DNA from: DATKNA01 sp963786765
GTDB taxonomy: Bacteria > Actinomycetota > Actinomycetes > Actinomycetales > Kineosporiaceae
DNA length: 64,000 nt
NCBI GenBank assembly: GCA_963786765.1
Contig: CAWBAJ010000019.1
Coordinates: 62,001 to 126,000, forward strand
Reading direction: 5' to 3'
The notes beneath the pieces were generated by a model. That model saw only the letters and a list, made by a program, of their open reading frames with translations. It made no database searches and was not told where the DNA came from. Positions 56,883 through 64,000 of the stretch are shown piece by piece; the first letter of the stretch is position 1, and the number at the start of each line of letters is the position of its first letter. The translations under genes and the position numbers were made by a program.

Positions 56883-57207
56883 GAATCAACCTCACCACTG
56901 GACGTAGGACCCTGCAGCCTCACCCGCGCCCGCGATCGAGAGGTGTCACGGCAGCCCGAGCAGCGCCCGTGTCCACGTCGTGGACGCAGGATCGATCAAC
57001 GCTGTCAGGGGCGGGCCCGCGCCGAGTTCGTCCAGGTCGTGGACGACGCCGGCGGGGACGCGGCGCAGTCGTTCACGATACCGGGCGGGCGGCGCCGCGC
57101 GGACGCGGCCACGAGGGGACGAGCGGCCTGAAACAGGCTTGCAGGATCCGCAAGCATCGAGCAGAGTGCCGTGTGTCGGCAGTAGCCGGTGCCGTACTCT
57201 GCGGCAC
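56883..57207. other. Divergent glgE-glgP intergenic region
   Basis: 325 nt between the starts of glgE and glgP. Two near-palindromes, GTCCACGTCGTGGAC (56971-56985) and GTCCAGGTCGTGGAC (57030-57044), lie 59 nt apart, and GCAGAGT/ACTCTGC form an inverted repeat around 57161-57202 next to glgP. A minus-strand frame ending at 56946 (ALIDPASTTWTRALLGLP) might be the end of a small gene upstream of glgE, but no start or family was found. Confidence 0.45.
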
Positions 57208-59775
57208 GTGAGAGCGATCCGACGATTCACCGTGCGCACTGTGCTGCCGGAACCGATCGCGGCGCTGGGGGAACTGGCGATCAACCTGCGCTGGTCCTGG
57301 CACCGCCCGACCCAGGAACTGTTCGCCTCGGTCGATCCCGCCCGCTGGGCGGCCACCCGGCACGACCCGCTGAAGCTGCTCGGGGCCCTCTCGCCGGAGG
57401 AGCTCGACGCCCTGGCCGCCGACGACGGCTTCGTCGCGCGCGTCGACGAAGCGGCCGAGGACCTGAACGAGTACCTGACCGCGCCCCGGTGGTACCAGGG
57501 GCTCAGCGGGTCGGTACCGGCCTCGATCGCCTACTTCTCGCCCGAGTTCGGGATCACCGAGGTGCTGCCGCAGTACTCGGGCGGCCTCGGCATCCTCGCG
57601 GGCGACCACCTGAAGTCGGCCAGCGACCTGGGCGTGCCCATCGTCGGCGTCGGCCTGCTCTACCGGCAGGGCTACTTCAAGCAGGCCTTGTCCCGTGAGG
57701 GCTGGCAGCAGGAGACCTACCCGGTGCTCGACCCGAACGAGCTGCCGCTGTCGCTACTGCGGGAGGCTGATGGCCGGCCCGCGACCGTCACCGTCGGACT
57801 GCCCGGCAAGCGCACGCTCACGGCTCACATCTGGCGCGCACAGGTCGGCCGCGTCCCGTTGCTGCTGCTCGACAGCCAGGTCGAGACCAACGACGAGGCG
57901 GCCCGCGCGGTCACCGACCGGCTGTACGGCGGCGGCGGCGAGCACCGGCTGCAGCAGGAGATGCTGCTCGGCATCGGCGGCGTCCGGGCCCTGCGCGTCT
58001 GGTCGCGCCTGACCGGGGACCCGGCGCCGGATGTGTACCACACCAACGAGGGGCACGCGGGCTTCCTCGGGATCGAGCGGATCCGCGAGCTCGTGGCCAC
58101 GGAGGGCCTGACGTTCGACGAGGCGCTCGAGGTGGCACGGGCGGGGACGGTGTTCACCACCCACACGCCGGTCCCGGCGGGCATCGACCGGTTCGGTCGC
58201 GACCAGATGGAGACGTTCTTCGGCGGGGACAACGGCGCCACCGGCGTGCCCGTCGAGAAGATCCTCGCGCTCGGGGCCGAGGACTACCCGGGCGGCGACC
58301 CGAGCGTCTTCAACATGGCCGTGATGGGCCTGCGTCTGGCCCAGCGCGCCAACGGCGTGTCCCGGCTGCACGGGGCGGTCAGCCGGGAGATGTTCCACGG
58401 GCTGTGGCCGGGCTTCGACACGGCCGAGGTCCCGATCACGTCGATCACCAACGGCGTGCATGCGCCGACGTGGGTGGACCAGCGCATCGCCGGGCTGGGC
58501 GAGAAGTACATCGGGCCGGAGCTCACCACCGAGGGCCGTCACTGGGAGCAGCTCGACCGGGTCCCCGACGAGGAGATCTGGCGGGTGCGCCGCGAGATGC
58601 GGGCCGGCCTGGTCGAGGACGCCCGCCGCCGGGTCCGCTCGTCGTGGCTCAAGCGCGGCGCCAGCCCGGCCGAGCTGGGCTGGGTCGACTCCGTGCTCGA
58701 CCCCGACGTCCTCACGATCGGGTTCGCCCGCCGGGTGCCGACGTACAAGCGGCTCACCCTGATGCTGCGTGATCCAGAGCGGCTGCGCCGCCTGCTGCTG
58801 CACCCCACCCGCCCGGTGCAGATCATCATCGCCGGCAAGTCGCACCCCGCCGACGACAACGGCAAGCGGCTCATCCAGCAGATGGTGCGGTTCGCCGACG
58901 ACCCGGAGGTGCGGCACCGGATCGCGATCCTGCCGAACTACGACATCGGCATGGCGCTCACGCTGTACCCCGGCTGCGACGTCTGGCTGAACAACCCGCT
59001 GCGGCCTCTCGAGGCCTGCGGCACGTCCGGCATGAAGGCCGCGCTCAACGGCGGGCTGAACCTGTCCATCCGGGACGGGTGGTGGGACGAGTGGTTCGAC
59101 GGCGAGAACGGCTGGGCGATCCCGACGGCGGATGGCATCGACGACCCCGAGCACCGCGACGACCTCGAGGCCGCCGCGCTGTACGACCTCATCGAGAGCT
59201 CCGTCGCGCCCCGGTTCTACGACCGCGACCCGCGCGGCCTGCCGCTGCGCTGGCTCGAAATGGTGCGGCACACGCTGTCCTCGCTCGGGCCCAAGGTGCT
59301 CGCGACCCGGATGGTCGCCGACTACGTGCACAAGCTGTACGTGCCGGCCGCTGCGGCCGGACGCTCGGCCACCGTGGACGCCGCCCGCGGCATCGCGGCC
59401 TTCAAGGAGCGCGTGCGCGCCGAATGGGGCGCCGTCCGGGTCGACCACGTGGAGTCGGTGGACGTGGGGGAGGCGCCGCAGGTGGGCGACGAGATCCGGG
59501 TGCGGGCGTTCGTGACGCTCGGGGCACAGCTCGCGCCGCGGGACGTCGACGTCCAGCTCGTGTACGGCCGCGTCTCGCCGTCCGACACGCTCACGGACCT
59601 CGTCACGGCGCCGCTGCAGCACGTCGAGGAGATCGAGCCGGGACGGCACCGGTTCGAGGGGTCGGTCCGGCTGCGGCGCACGGGCCCGTTCGGGTACACG
59701 GTCCGCGTGCTGCCGCACGTCGAGGGCGCTGCCGGCCCCGCCGAGCTCGCGCTCGTGACGAACGCCGTCGCCTGA
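57208..59775 (+). CDS. glgP: Alpha-glucan (glycogen) phosphorylase
   Basis: An 855-residue GT35 enzyme releasing glucose 1-phosphate from alpha-glucan ends. YFSPEFGITEVLPQYSGGLG and ILAGDHLKSASDLG are the N-terminal signatures; VYHTNEGHAGFLGIERI, GFARRVPTYKRLTLML and the PLP-binding ACGTSGMKAALNGG with its Lys are present. This is the TIGR02094-type short family that lacks the eukaryotic regulatory N-terminus. The GTG at 57208 begins the conserved RRFTVRTVLPEPI. It is divergent from glgE and convergent with glgX; together they allow synthesis and turnover of the same glucan. Confidence 0.95.
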   Translation: MRAIRRFTVRTVLPEPIAALGELAINLRWSWHRPTQELFASVDPARWAATRHDPLKLLGALSPEELDALAADDGFVARVDEAAEDLNEYLTAPRWYQGLSGSVPASIAYFSPEFGITEVLPQYSGGLGILAGDHLKSASDLGVPIVGVGLLYRQGYFKQALSREGWQQETYPVLDPNELPLSLLREADGRPATVTVGLPGKRTLTAHIWRAQVGRVPLLLLDSQVETNDEAARAVTDRLYGGGGEHRLQQEMLLGIGGVRALRVWSRLTGDPAPDVYHTNEGHAGFLGIERIRELVATEGLTFDEALEVARAGTVFTTHTPVPAGIDRFGRDQMETFFGGDNGATGVPVEKILALGAEDYPGGDPSVFNMAVMGLRLAQRANGVSRLHGAVSREMFHGLWPGFDTAEVPITSITNGVHAPTWVDQRIAGLGEKYIGPELTTEGRHWEQLDRVPDEEIWRVRREMRAGLVEDARRRVRSSWLKRGASPAELGWVDSVLDPDVLTIGFARRVPTYKRLTLMLRDPERLRRLLLHPTRPVQIIIAGKSHPADDNGKRLIQQMVRFADDPEVRHRIAILPNYDIGMALTLYPGCDVWLNNPLRPLEACGTSGMKAALNGGLNLSIRDGWWDEWFDGENGWAIPTADGIDDPEHRDDLEAAALYDLIESSVAPRFYDRDPRGLPLRWLEMVRHTLSSLGPKVLATRMVADYVHKLYVPAAAAGRSATVDAARGIAAFKERVRAEWGAVRVDHVESVDVGEAPQVGDEIRVRAFVTLGAQLAPRDVDVQLVYGRVSPSDTLTDLVTAPLQHVEEIEPGRHRFEGSVRLRRTGPFGYTVRVLPHVEGAAGPAELALVTNAVA

Positions 59776-59789
59776 CCCCCTCCTTTGCG

Positions 59790-59850
59790 GCGATCAAGGA
59801 AAAGTTGGGGATCATGGGTAATCCATGATCCCCAACTTTTCCTTGATCGC
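59790..59850. terminator. Perfect 28-bp-arm hairpin between glgP and glgX
   Basis: Arms 59790-59817 and 59823-59850 are exact reverse complements around a 5-nt loop, 14 nt after the glgP stop and about 50 nt before the glgX stop. It contains GGAAAAGTTGGGGATCATG on one side and its complement on the other, so both strands end in a T-rich run. A bidirectional terminator is likely; a REP-like mobile palindrome is possible. Confidence 0.75.
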
Positions 59851-59902
59851 TGTTATCCCCGGGTGGCTGGGCGGCCTCGGCCTCCCGGCTGAGGGCGAGG
59901 CC

Positions 59903-62089
59903 TCAGCCGACGCTGCTCGCGCCGTAGACCCGGATCGTGCCCGCCTCCACCACGACCACTGATCCAGCGGCCTCGACCGCCGCCGCCGGCCCGTGCAGGT
60001 GGCCCGGCGGCGCCTCGAAGGCGCTGTCCCACAGCAGCCGGTAGCGGGCCGCCCATGGCAGCCCGGGGAGCTGCACCGGCATCCGGTGACCGGCCCCGTG
60101 GACGACGATGAGCAGTGACTCGTCCACGTGCCGGCCCTCGCCGTCGGGCACGACGGCATGCAGGTACATCTGCAGCGTGCGCAACCAGGGGTCGTGCCAG
60201 CGCTCGTGGTGCATCTCGGTCCCGTCGGGAGCGAACCAGGCGAGGTCCTTCGTCCCGTCGACGTGCACGGGCCGGCCGGCGAAGAACCGGTCCTGCCGCA
60301 GCACGGGGTGCTCACGGCGCAGGCGCAGCAGGTGGGCGGTCGTCGCCAGCAGGTCACGCTGGTCGGGGCGCAGGTCCCAGTCGACCCAGGACGTCTCGTC
60401 GTCGAGGCAGTAGGCGTTGTTGTTGCCCTGTTGGCTGCGGCCGAACTCGTCGCCCTGCGTGATCATGGGCACGCCGGTCGCGAGGAGCAGCGTGCCCAGC
60501 ATGTTGCGGGCGGTGCGGCGGCGGGCGGCGAGTATGCCGGCGTCCGTGCTCGGCCCCTCCACCCCGTGGTTCCACGAGTGGTTGTCGTTCGTGCCGTCGC
60601 GGTTGTGCTCGCCGTTCGCCTCGTTGTGCTTGCCGTCGTACGCCGTCAGGTCGGCGAGGGTGAAGCCGTCGTGGGCGGTGACGAAGTTGACCGACGCGAG
60701 CGGGCCCCGGTGCGGGGGGAACACGTCCGCCGAGCCGGCCAGGCGGGTCGCGAGATCGCGGACACCGCCCGCGTGCTCCCCGCGTGCCACCTGCCGGCCA
60801 CCGGCGAGCCAGAAGTCCCGGACGCCGTCCCGGAACCGGTCGTTCCACTCCGACCAGGGAACGGGGAACTGACCGGTCCGCCAGCCGTAGGCGCCGAGGT
60901 CCCACGGCTCGGCGATGAGCTTCACGTCGCCCAGGACGGGGTCGATCCGGGCTGCGACCAGGAAGGGGTGGCCGGGGTCGAACCCGTCGTGCCCGCGGGC
61001 GAGCGTGGGCGCGAGGTCGAAGCGGAAACCGTCGACGTGCACCTCCTCGACCCAGTAGCGCAGCGAGTCGAGGACCTGCTGCAGCACCCGGGCCTCGCGG
61101 GCGTCCAGCGAGTTCCCGCAGCCGGTGGTGTCGACGTAGCCGCCGTGCGGATCGAGGCGGTAGTAGGTGGCGGCGTCCAACCCCCGCCAGGACAGGCTGG
61201 GCCCGCCCGGGCCGCCCTCGCAGGTGTGGTTGTAGACGACGTCGAGCAGCACCTCCAGGCCGGCCGCGTGCAGGGCGCGGACCATGCCCTTGACCTCGTC
61301 GAGCACGTCGAGAGGGTCGGTGGCGGCGGCGTAGCGGGGCTCGGGCGCGAAGAACGACAGGGCGCTGTAGCCCCAGTAGTTGCGGCGCCCGCGCGCCACG
61401 AGGGACGGCTCGTCGCCGATGGCGTGGACGGGCAGCAGCTCGACGCTCGTCACGCCCAACCTCAGCAGGTGCTCGATCGCCGCGTCGGACGCGAGCCCAG
61501 CGTACGTGCCCCGCAGGTGCTCGGGAACGCCGGGCATGCGGCGTGTCAGCCCGCGCACGTGCGCCTCGTAGACGACGGTGTCGGCCATCGGGATCCGTGG
61601 CGGGGCGTCCCCCTGCCAGTCGAAAGGCCTGCCCGTCACGACGCCGTGCGGGACCACGCCGACCGAGTCCCGCCCGTCCCGCTGCCCCGGGTCGCCGGCG
61701 AAGCGTTCGTCGACGGTGTGCGCGAAGGCCTCGGGCCGCAGGCGCAGCGGCCCGTCGAGCGCGCGGGCGTACGGGTCCAGCAGGAACTTCGCCGGGTTGT
61801 GCCGGTAGCCGAGCACCGGTTCCCACCGGCCGGCGGTGCGGTAGCCATACCGGGTGCCCACGGGGACGTGCGGAACGAAGCCGTGCCACACGCCGTGCGT
61901 GCGTGATGTGAGCTCCACCTGGCGCTCGCCGCCGGGCTCCGGCGCGCAGAACCAGACGCCGTCGGCGTGCGACGCCAGGACGGCCACCTCGACGCCTCCG
62001 TCGCGCGGCCGCACCCCGAGCGGGTGCGGCCGCGACGCGCTCGGACGCTCGGTGGGCACGGGGCGCAGTCTGCCGGACGGGACCGACAC
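59903..62089 (-). CDS. glgX: Glycogen debranching enzyme (isoamylase type)
   Basis: A 728-residue GH13 debranching enzyme cutting alpha-1,6 branches. The CBM48 domain has GTRYGYRTAGRWEPVLGYR; the barrel has EAHVRGLTRRMPGVPE, GLEVLLDVVYNHTCEGG, nucleophile Asp in VDGFRFDLAPTLARG, acid/base Glu in VKLIAEPWDLGAYG and the His-Asp in NFVTAHDGFTLADL. It is intact and of usual length. It is convergent with glgP, with the strong hairpin between. It probably works with glgP on glucan breakdown. Confidence 0.95.
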   Translation of the reverse strand: MSVPSGRLRPVPTERPSASRPHPLGVRPRDGGVEVAVLASHADGVWFCAPEPGGERQVELTSRTHGVWHGFVPHVPVGTRYGYRTAGRWEPVLGYRHNPAKFLLDPYARALDGPLRLRPEAFAHTVDERFAGDPGQRDGRDSVGVVPHGVVTGRPFDWQGDAPPRIPMADTVVYEAHVRGLTRRMPGVPEHLRGTYAGLASDAAIEHLLRLGVTSVELLPVHAIGDEPSLVARGRRNYWGYSALSFFAPEPRYAAATDPLDVLDEVKGMVRALHAAGLEVLLDVVYNHTCEGGPGGPSLSWRGLDAATYYRLDPHGGYVDTTGCGNSLDAREARVLQQVLDSLRYWVEEVHVDGFRFDLAPTLARGHDGFDPGHPFLVAARIDPVLGDVKLIAEPWDLGAYGWRTGQFPVPWSEWNDRFRDGVRDFWLAGGRQVARGEHAGGVRDLATRLAGSADVFPPHRGPLASVNFVTAHDGFTLADLTAYDGKHNEANGEHNRDGTNDNHSWNHGVEGPSTDAGILAARRRTARNMLGTLLLATGVPMITQGDEFGRSQQGNNNAYCLDDETSWVDWDLRPDQRDLLATTAHLLRLRREHPVLRQDRFFAGRPVHVDGTKDLAWFAPDGTEMHHERWHDPWLRTLQMYLHAVVPDGEGRHVDESLLIVVHGAGHRMPVQLPGLPWAARYRLLWDSAFEAPPGHLHGPAAAVEAAGSVVVVEAGTIRVYGASSVG

Positions 62090-62139
62090 AGGCGCGGCCG
62101 CCCTGCGCCGCCGCCCTCGGCTCGGTCTACGGTGGAAGC

Positions 62140-62598
62140 GTGACAGACCCGACCTCGCTGCCGTCGTTCCCGCCGCCCGAGGACGAGCATCCCCTGCGGG
62201 GCCGGGTGCTCGACGCCCTGCTGGACGAGGGTTACCGGCCCGATGTCGACGAGGACGGCGACGTGGCCGTGCGCGTGCAGGGTCAGCAGTTGTTCGTCCG
62301 GTGCATGGACACGGTGCCGCCGCTCATGCGCGTCTTCGGCCAGTGGATGATCGGCGACGACGTGCCTGGTGACGAGCTGTTGCGGCTGCAGGCGGCGAAT
62401 GCGGTCACCGGCACGCTGAACCTCGTCAAGGCCACCGTCTTCGACGAGCGGCTGGTCATCGCCGTCGACCTCGTGGTGGCCGAGTCGCTCGACCTGCGGG
62501 CACTGCTGACGGCGACGCTCGACGCCGTCCTGGGGTCGGTGCAGACCTGGCACTCGACGGTCCTCGAGCTGTCCGAGGGCCTGCCGCCCTCGATGTAG
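62140..62598 (+). CDS. YbjN-domain protein
   Basis: A 152-residue protein starting at GTG. EGYRPDVDEDGDVAVRVQGQ and LFVRCMDTVPPLMRVFGQW, then NAVTGTLNLVKATVFDERLV, resemble the YbjN/type III secretion chaperone-like fold common in actinobacteria. No catalytic residues. Such proteins are thought to bind other proteins; the role here is unknown. It is divergent from glgX, with 50 nt between starts. Confidence 0.7.
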   Translation: MTDPTSLPSFPPPEDEHPLRGRVLDALLDEGYRPDVDEDGDVAVRVQGQQLFVRCMDTVPPLMRVFGQWMIGDDVPGDELLRLQAANAVTGTLNLVKATVFDERLVIAVDLVVAESLDLRALLTATLDAVLGSVQTWHSTVLELSEGLPPSM

Positions 62599-62681
62599 CC
62601 GGCGTCCGCGGTGCTCTCGGCCCACCTCGCCGCCCGTCGTTGATCAGCCCGGCGACGCGCGCGGAAACGCAGGTGGGCCGG

Positions 62682-63263
62682 TCAGGGCCGCGGCAGTACC
62701 GTCAGCACCCGCACCATGTAGTCGCGGAATTCGGCCATGTAGTCCGCGAGGAACGTCTCCGTCGATGCGTCGGTGACTTCCCCGTCCTCGCGGAACACCT
62801 CGGGGCTGTACCGGATGTACGCCTCGGGCGAGGTCATCTGGCGTGCGTTGCAGAAGCTGAGGACCGCTCGGAGGGACTGTTGCCCGACGGCGGTGCCGAT
62901 CGGCCCGATCGAGGCTCCGATCACCGCCGCGGGGAGGTGGTGGAACGAGTTCTTGCCCCACGGCCGCGACGCCCAGTCGATCGCGTTCTTCAGCGCGCCA
63001 GGGATCGAGCGGTTGTACTCGGGCGTCACGAAGAGGACGGCGTCCGATCGGGAGATGGCCTCCTTGAGCGCCACGGCCTGCGGCGGATACGCCGCGTCGT
63101 AGTCCGGGCTGTAGAGGGGGAGGTCGCCGATCGGGATCTCGGTGAAGTTCAGGTCCGGCGGCGCGAGCCGGATCAGCGCCCGCGACAGGATCCGGTTGAT
63201 GGACGTGGACGACAGGCTGCCGACGAAATAGCCGACCTCGTAACGTCTCGTCGGCTCTGTCAT
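62682..63263 (-). CDS. NADPH-dependent FMN reductase
   Basis: A 193-residue flavodoxin-like reductase. VGYFVGSLSSTSINRILSRA binds the FMN phosphate, DAVLFVTPEYNRSIPGALKN is the signature of the family (azoreductase/chromate reductase group), and VIGASIGPIGTAVGQQSLR follows. It would reduce FMN or quinones with NAD(P)H in the cytoplasm. The ATG at 63263 gives a short lead before the first strand. Substrate unknown. Confidence 0.9.
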   Translation of the reverse strand: MTEPTRRYEVGYFVGSLSSTSINRILSRALIRLAPPDLNFTEIPIGDLPLYSPDYDAAYPPQAVALKEAISRSDAVLFVTPEYNRSIPGALKNAIDWASRPWGKNSFHHLPAAVIGASIGPIGTAVGQQSLRAVLSFCNARQMTSPEAYIRYSPEVFREDGEVTDASTETFLADYMAEFRDYMVRVLTVLPRP

Positions 63264-63439
63264 CCCGTGCCCCCTGACCGTCGGCCCCGTGCGACACCAA
63301 GGATTCCCCGTCGCACCGGCAGCGCCAGTCGGCCCGAGTACGCGAGTGCGGACGCCTGGGTCCCGCGGTCTCACGCCGGAGCGAGGCGCGGTCGTCCACG
63401 ATGAGGGTTGTCCGTCGCAGCTGATCGGCGTCCGGGGCC

Positions 63440-64000
63440 TCAGGCGCCCTCGAACGCCGCCTTGCCCGGGCCCTGCTCCACGAAGGACCTCATCCCGATC
63501 TCGCGGTCCTTGGTAGCGAAGAGGCCGGCGAAGAGCATGCGCTCGATCTCGAGGCCGGTCGCCAGGTCGGTCTCCAGCCCGCGGTCGATGGCTTCCTTGG
63601 CCGCTCGGAGGGCGTACGCGGGTCCGGTGACGTAGGGCTCCAGCCGGGCACGCGCGGCCCCGTACACCTGCTCGTCGGGTACGACCTCGTCGACGAGCCC
63701 CATCGCCAGGGCCTCGCCCGCGTCGACGAAGCGGCCGGAGAAGACGACGTCCTTCGCCCGAGCCGGGCCGATCAGCCGGGCGAGACGCTGCGTGCCACCG
63801 GCGCCGGGGATCACGCCGAGAAGAATCTCAGGCTGCCCGAGCTTCGCCGACGCCCCCGCCACCCGGAAGTCGCAGCACAGCGCCAGTTCGCAGCCGCCGC
63901 CCAGGGCGTATCCCGTGACGGCCGCCACGGTCGGCTTGGGGATCTGCGCCACGGCGGTGAACGAGCTCTGCAGGGCGCCGGAGCGCCGGACCATGTCCGT
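63440..64000 (-). CDS. Enoyl-CoA hydratase/isomerase, partial
   Basis: The frame is open to the window edge, so the N-terminus is missing. The 187 residues seen include the oxyanion-hole ALGGGCELALCCDFRVA, the second Glu region LGQPEILLGVIPGAGGTQRL and RAKDVVFSGRFVDAGEALA, typical of crotonases. The C-terminus (GMRSFVEQGPGKAAF) is the usual end. It would hydrate trans-2-enoyl-CoA in fatty acid breakdown; precise substrate not shown. Confidence 0.9.
   Translation of the reverse strand, partial: TDMVRRSGALQSSFTAVAQIPKPTVAAVTGYALGGGCELALCCDFRVAGASAKLGQPEILLGVIPGAGGTQRLARLIGPARAKDVVFSGRFVDAGEALAMGLVDEVVPDEQVYGAARARLEPYVTGPAYALRAAKEAIDRGLETDLATGLEIERMLFAGLFATKDREIGMRSFVEQGPGKAAFEGA

Noticed and set aside
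56946..57356. Minus-strand small gene upstream of glgE
   Set aside because: The frame overlaps the glgP start, has no start near the plausible part and no recognised family; kept only as a note in the intergenic entry.

Overview
The window is a high-GC chromosomal segment of an actinobacterium. Supporting signs are the GC-rich codon use with many GTG starts, two F420-type LLM oxidoreductases, a mycothiol-type DinB protein, a GAF-ANTAR regulator, and the GlgE route (TreS, maltokinase, GlgE) for alpha-glucan. The style fits soil lineages such as Geodermatophilaceae or Frankiales relatives; this placement is inference. No rRNA, tRNA, integrase or transposase gene was seen.

Layout. 1-10 kb: end of a glucose-dehydrogenase-like gene, zwf with an F420-dependent G6PD-like partner, a DinB protein, a second LLM enzyme, an aldo-keto reductase, a two-component system with a GerMN lipoprotein, and a STAS / degenerate phosphatase pair. 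10-16 kb: an MMPL remnant, a 51-residue His-rich peptide, a GAF-ANTAR protein, a MarR regulator and a GH15 enzyme. 15.6-22.2 kb: an enolase-superfamily enzyme, a PoxB-like TPP enzyme and a large FAD/Fe-S dehydrogenase, with a MarR gene divergent from them; together this looks like a 2-hydroxyacid (D-lactate-like) to pyruvate to acetate unit. 22-28 kb: a receiver protein, a LuxR regulator, a GH3 lipoprotein and glgB. 28.1-50.9 kb: an OmpR-type response regulator and its likely kinase, separated by 20.7 kb of surface-polysaccharide genes. 51-62 kb: maltokinase, treS and glgE, then glgP and glgX. 62-64 kb: a YbjN-like protein, an FMN reductase and a partial enoyl-CoA hydratase.

The polysaccharide block makes GDP-L-fucose (gmd, fcl) and has a GT11 fucosyltransferase, three GT2 enzymes, a flippase, an O-acetyltransferase and a beta-helix protein. 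It also has a tightly coupled operon of acyl carrier protein, acyl-AMP ligase, SGNH-like exported protein, AcpS, a small protein, AsnB and a NadE-like enzyme. A 31-bp direct repeat (one mismatch, 24 bp exact) covers the 3' end of the response-regulator gene at 28808-28838 and the start of the kinase gene at 49551-49581. This suggests the block was inserted between the two genes.

At least fourteen genes carry single-base frameshifts with the protein well conserved on both sides. The worst are the FAD/Fe-S dehydrogenase, glgB, glgE, treS and asnB. Base-calling error is the simplest explanation; those entries give the full gene span. Several dispersed palindromes occur: two 78-bp elements near 5.4 and 5.7 kb, two 39-nt elements at 0.3 and 27.9 kb, and a perfect 28-bp-arm hairpin at 59.8 kb.
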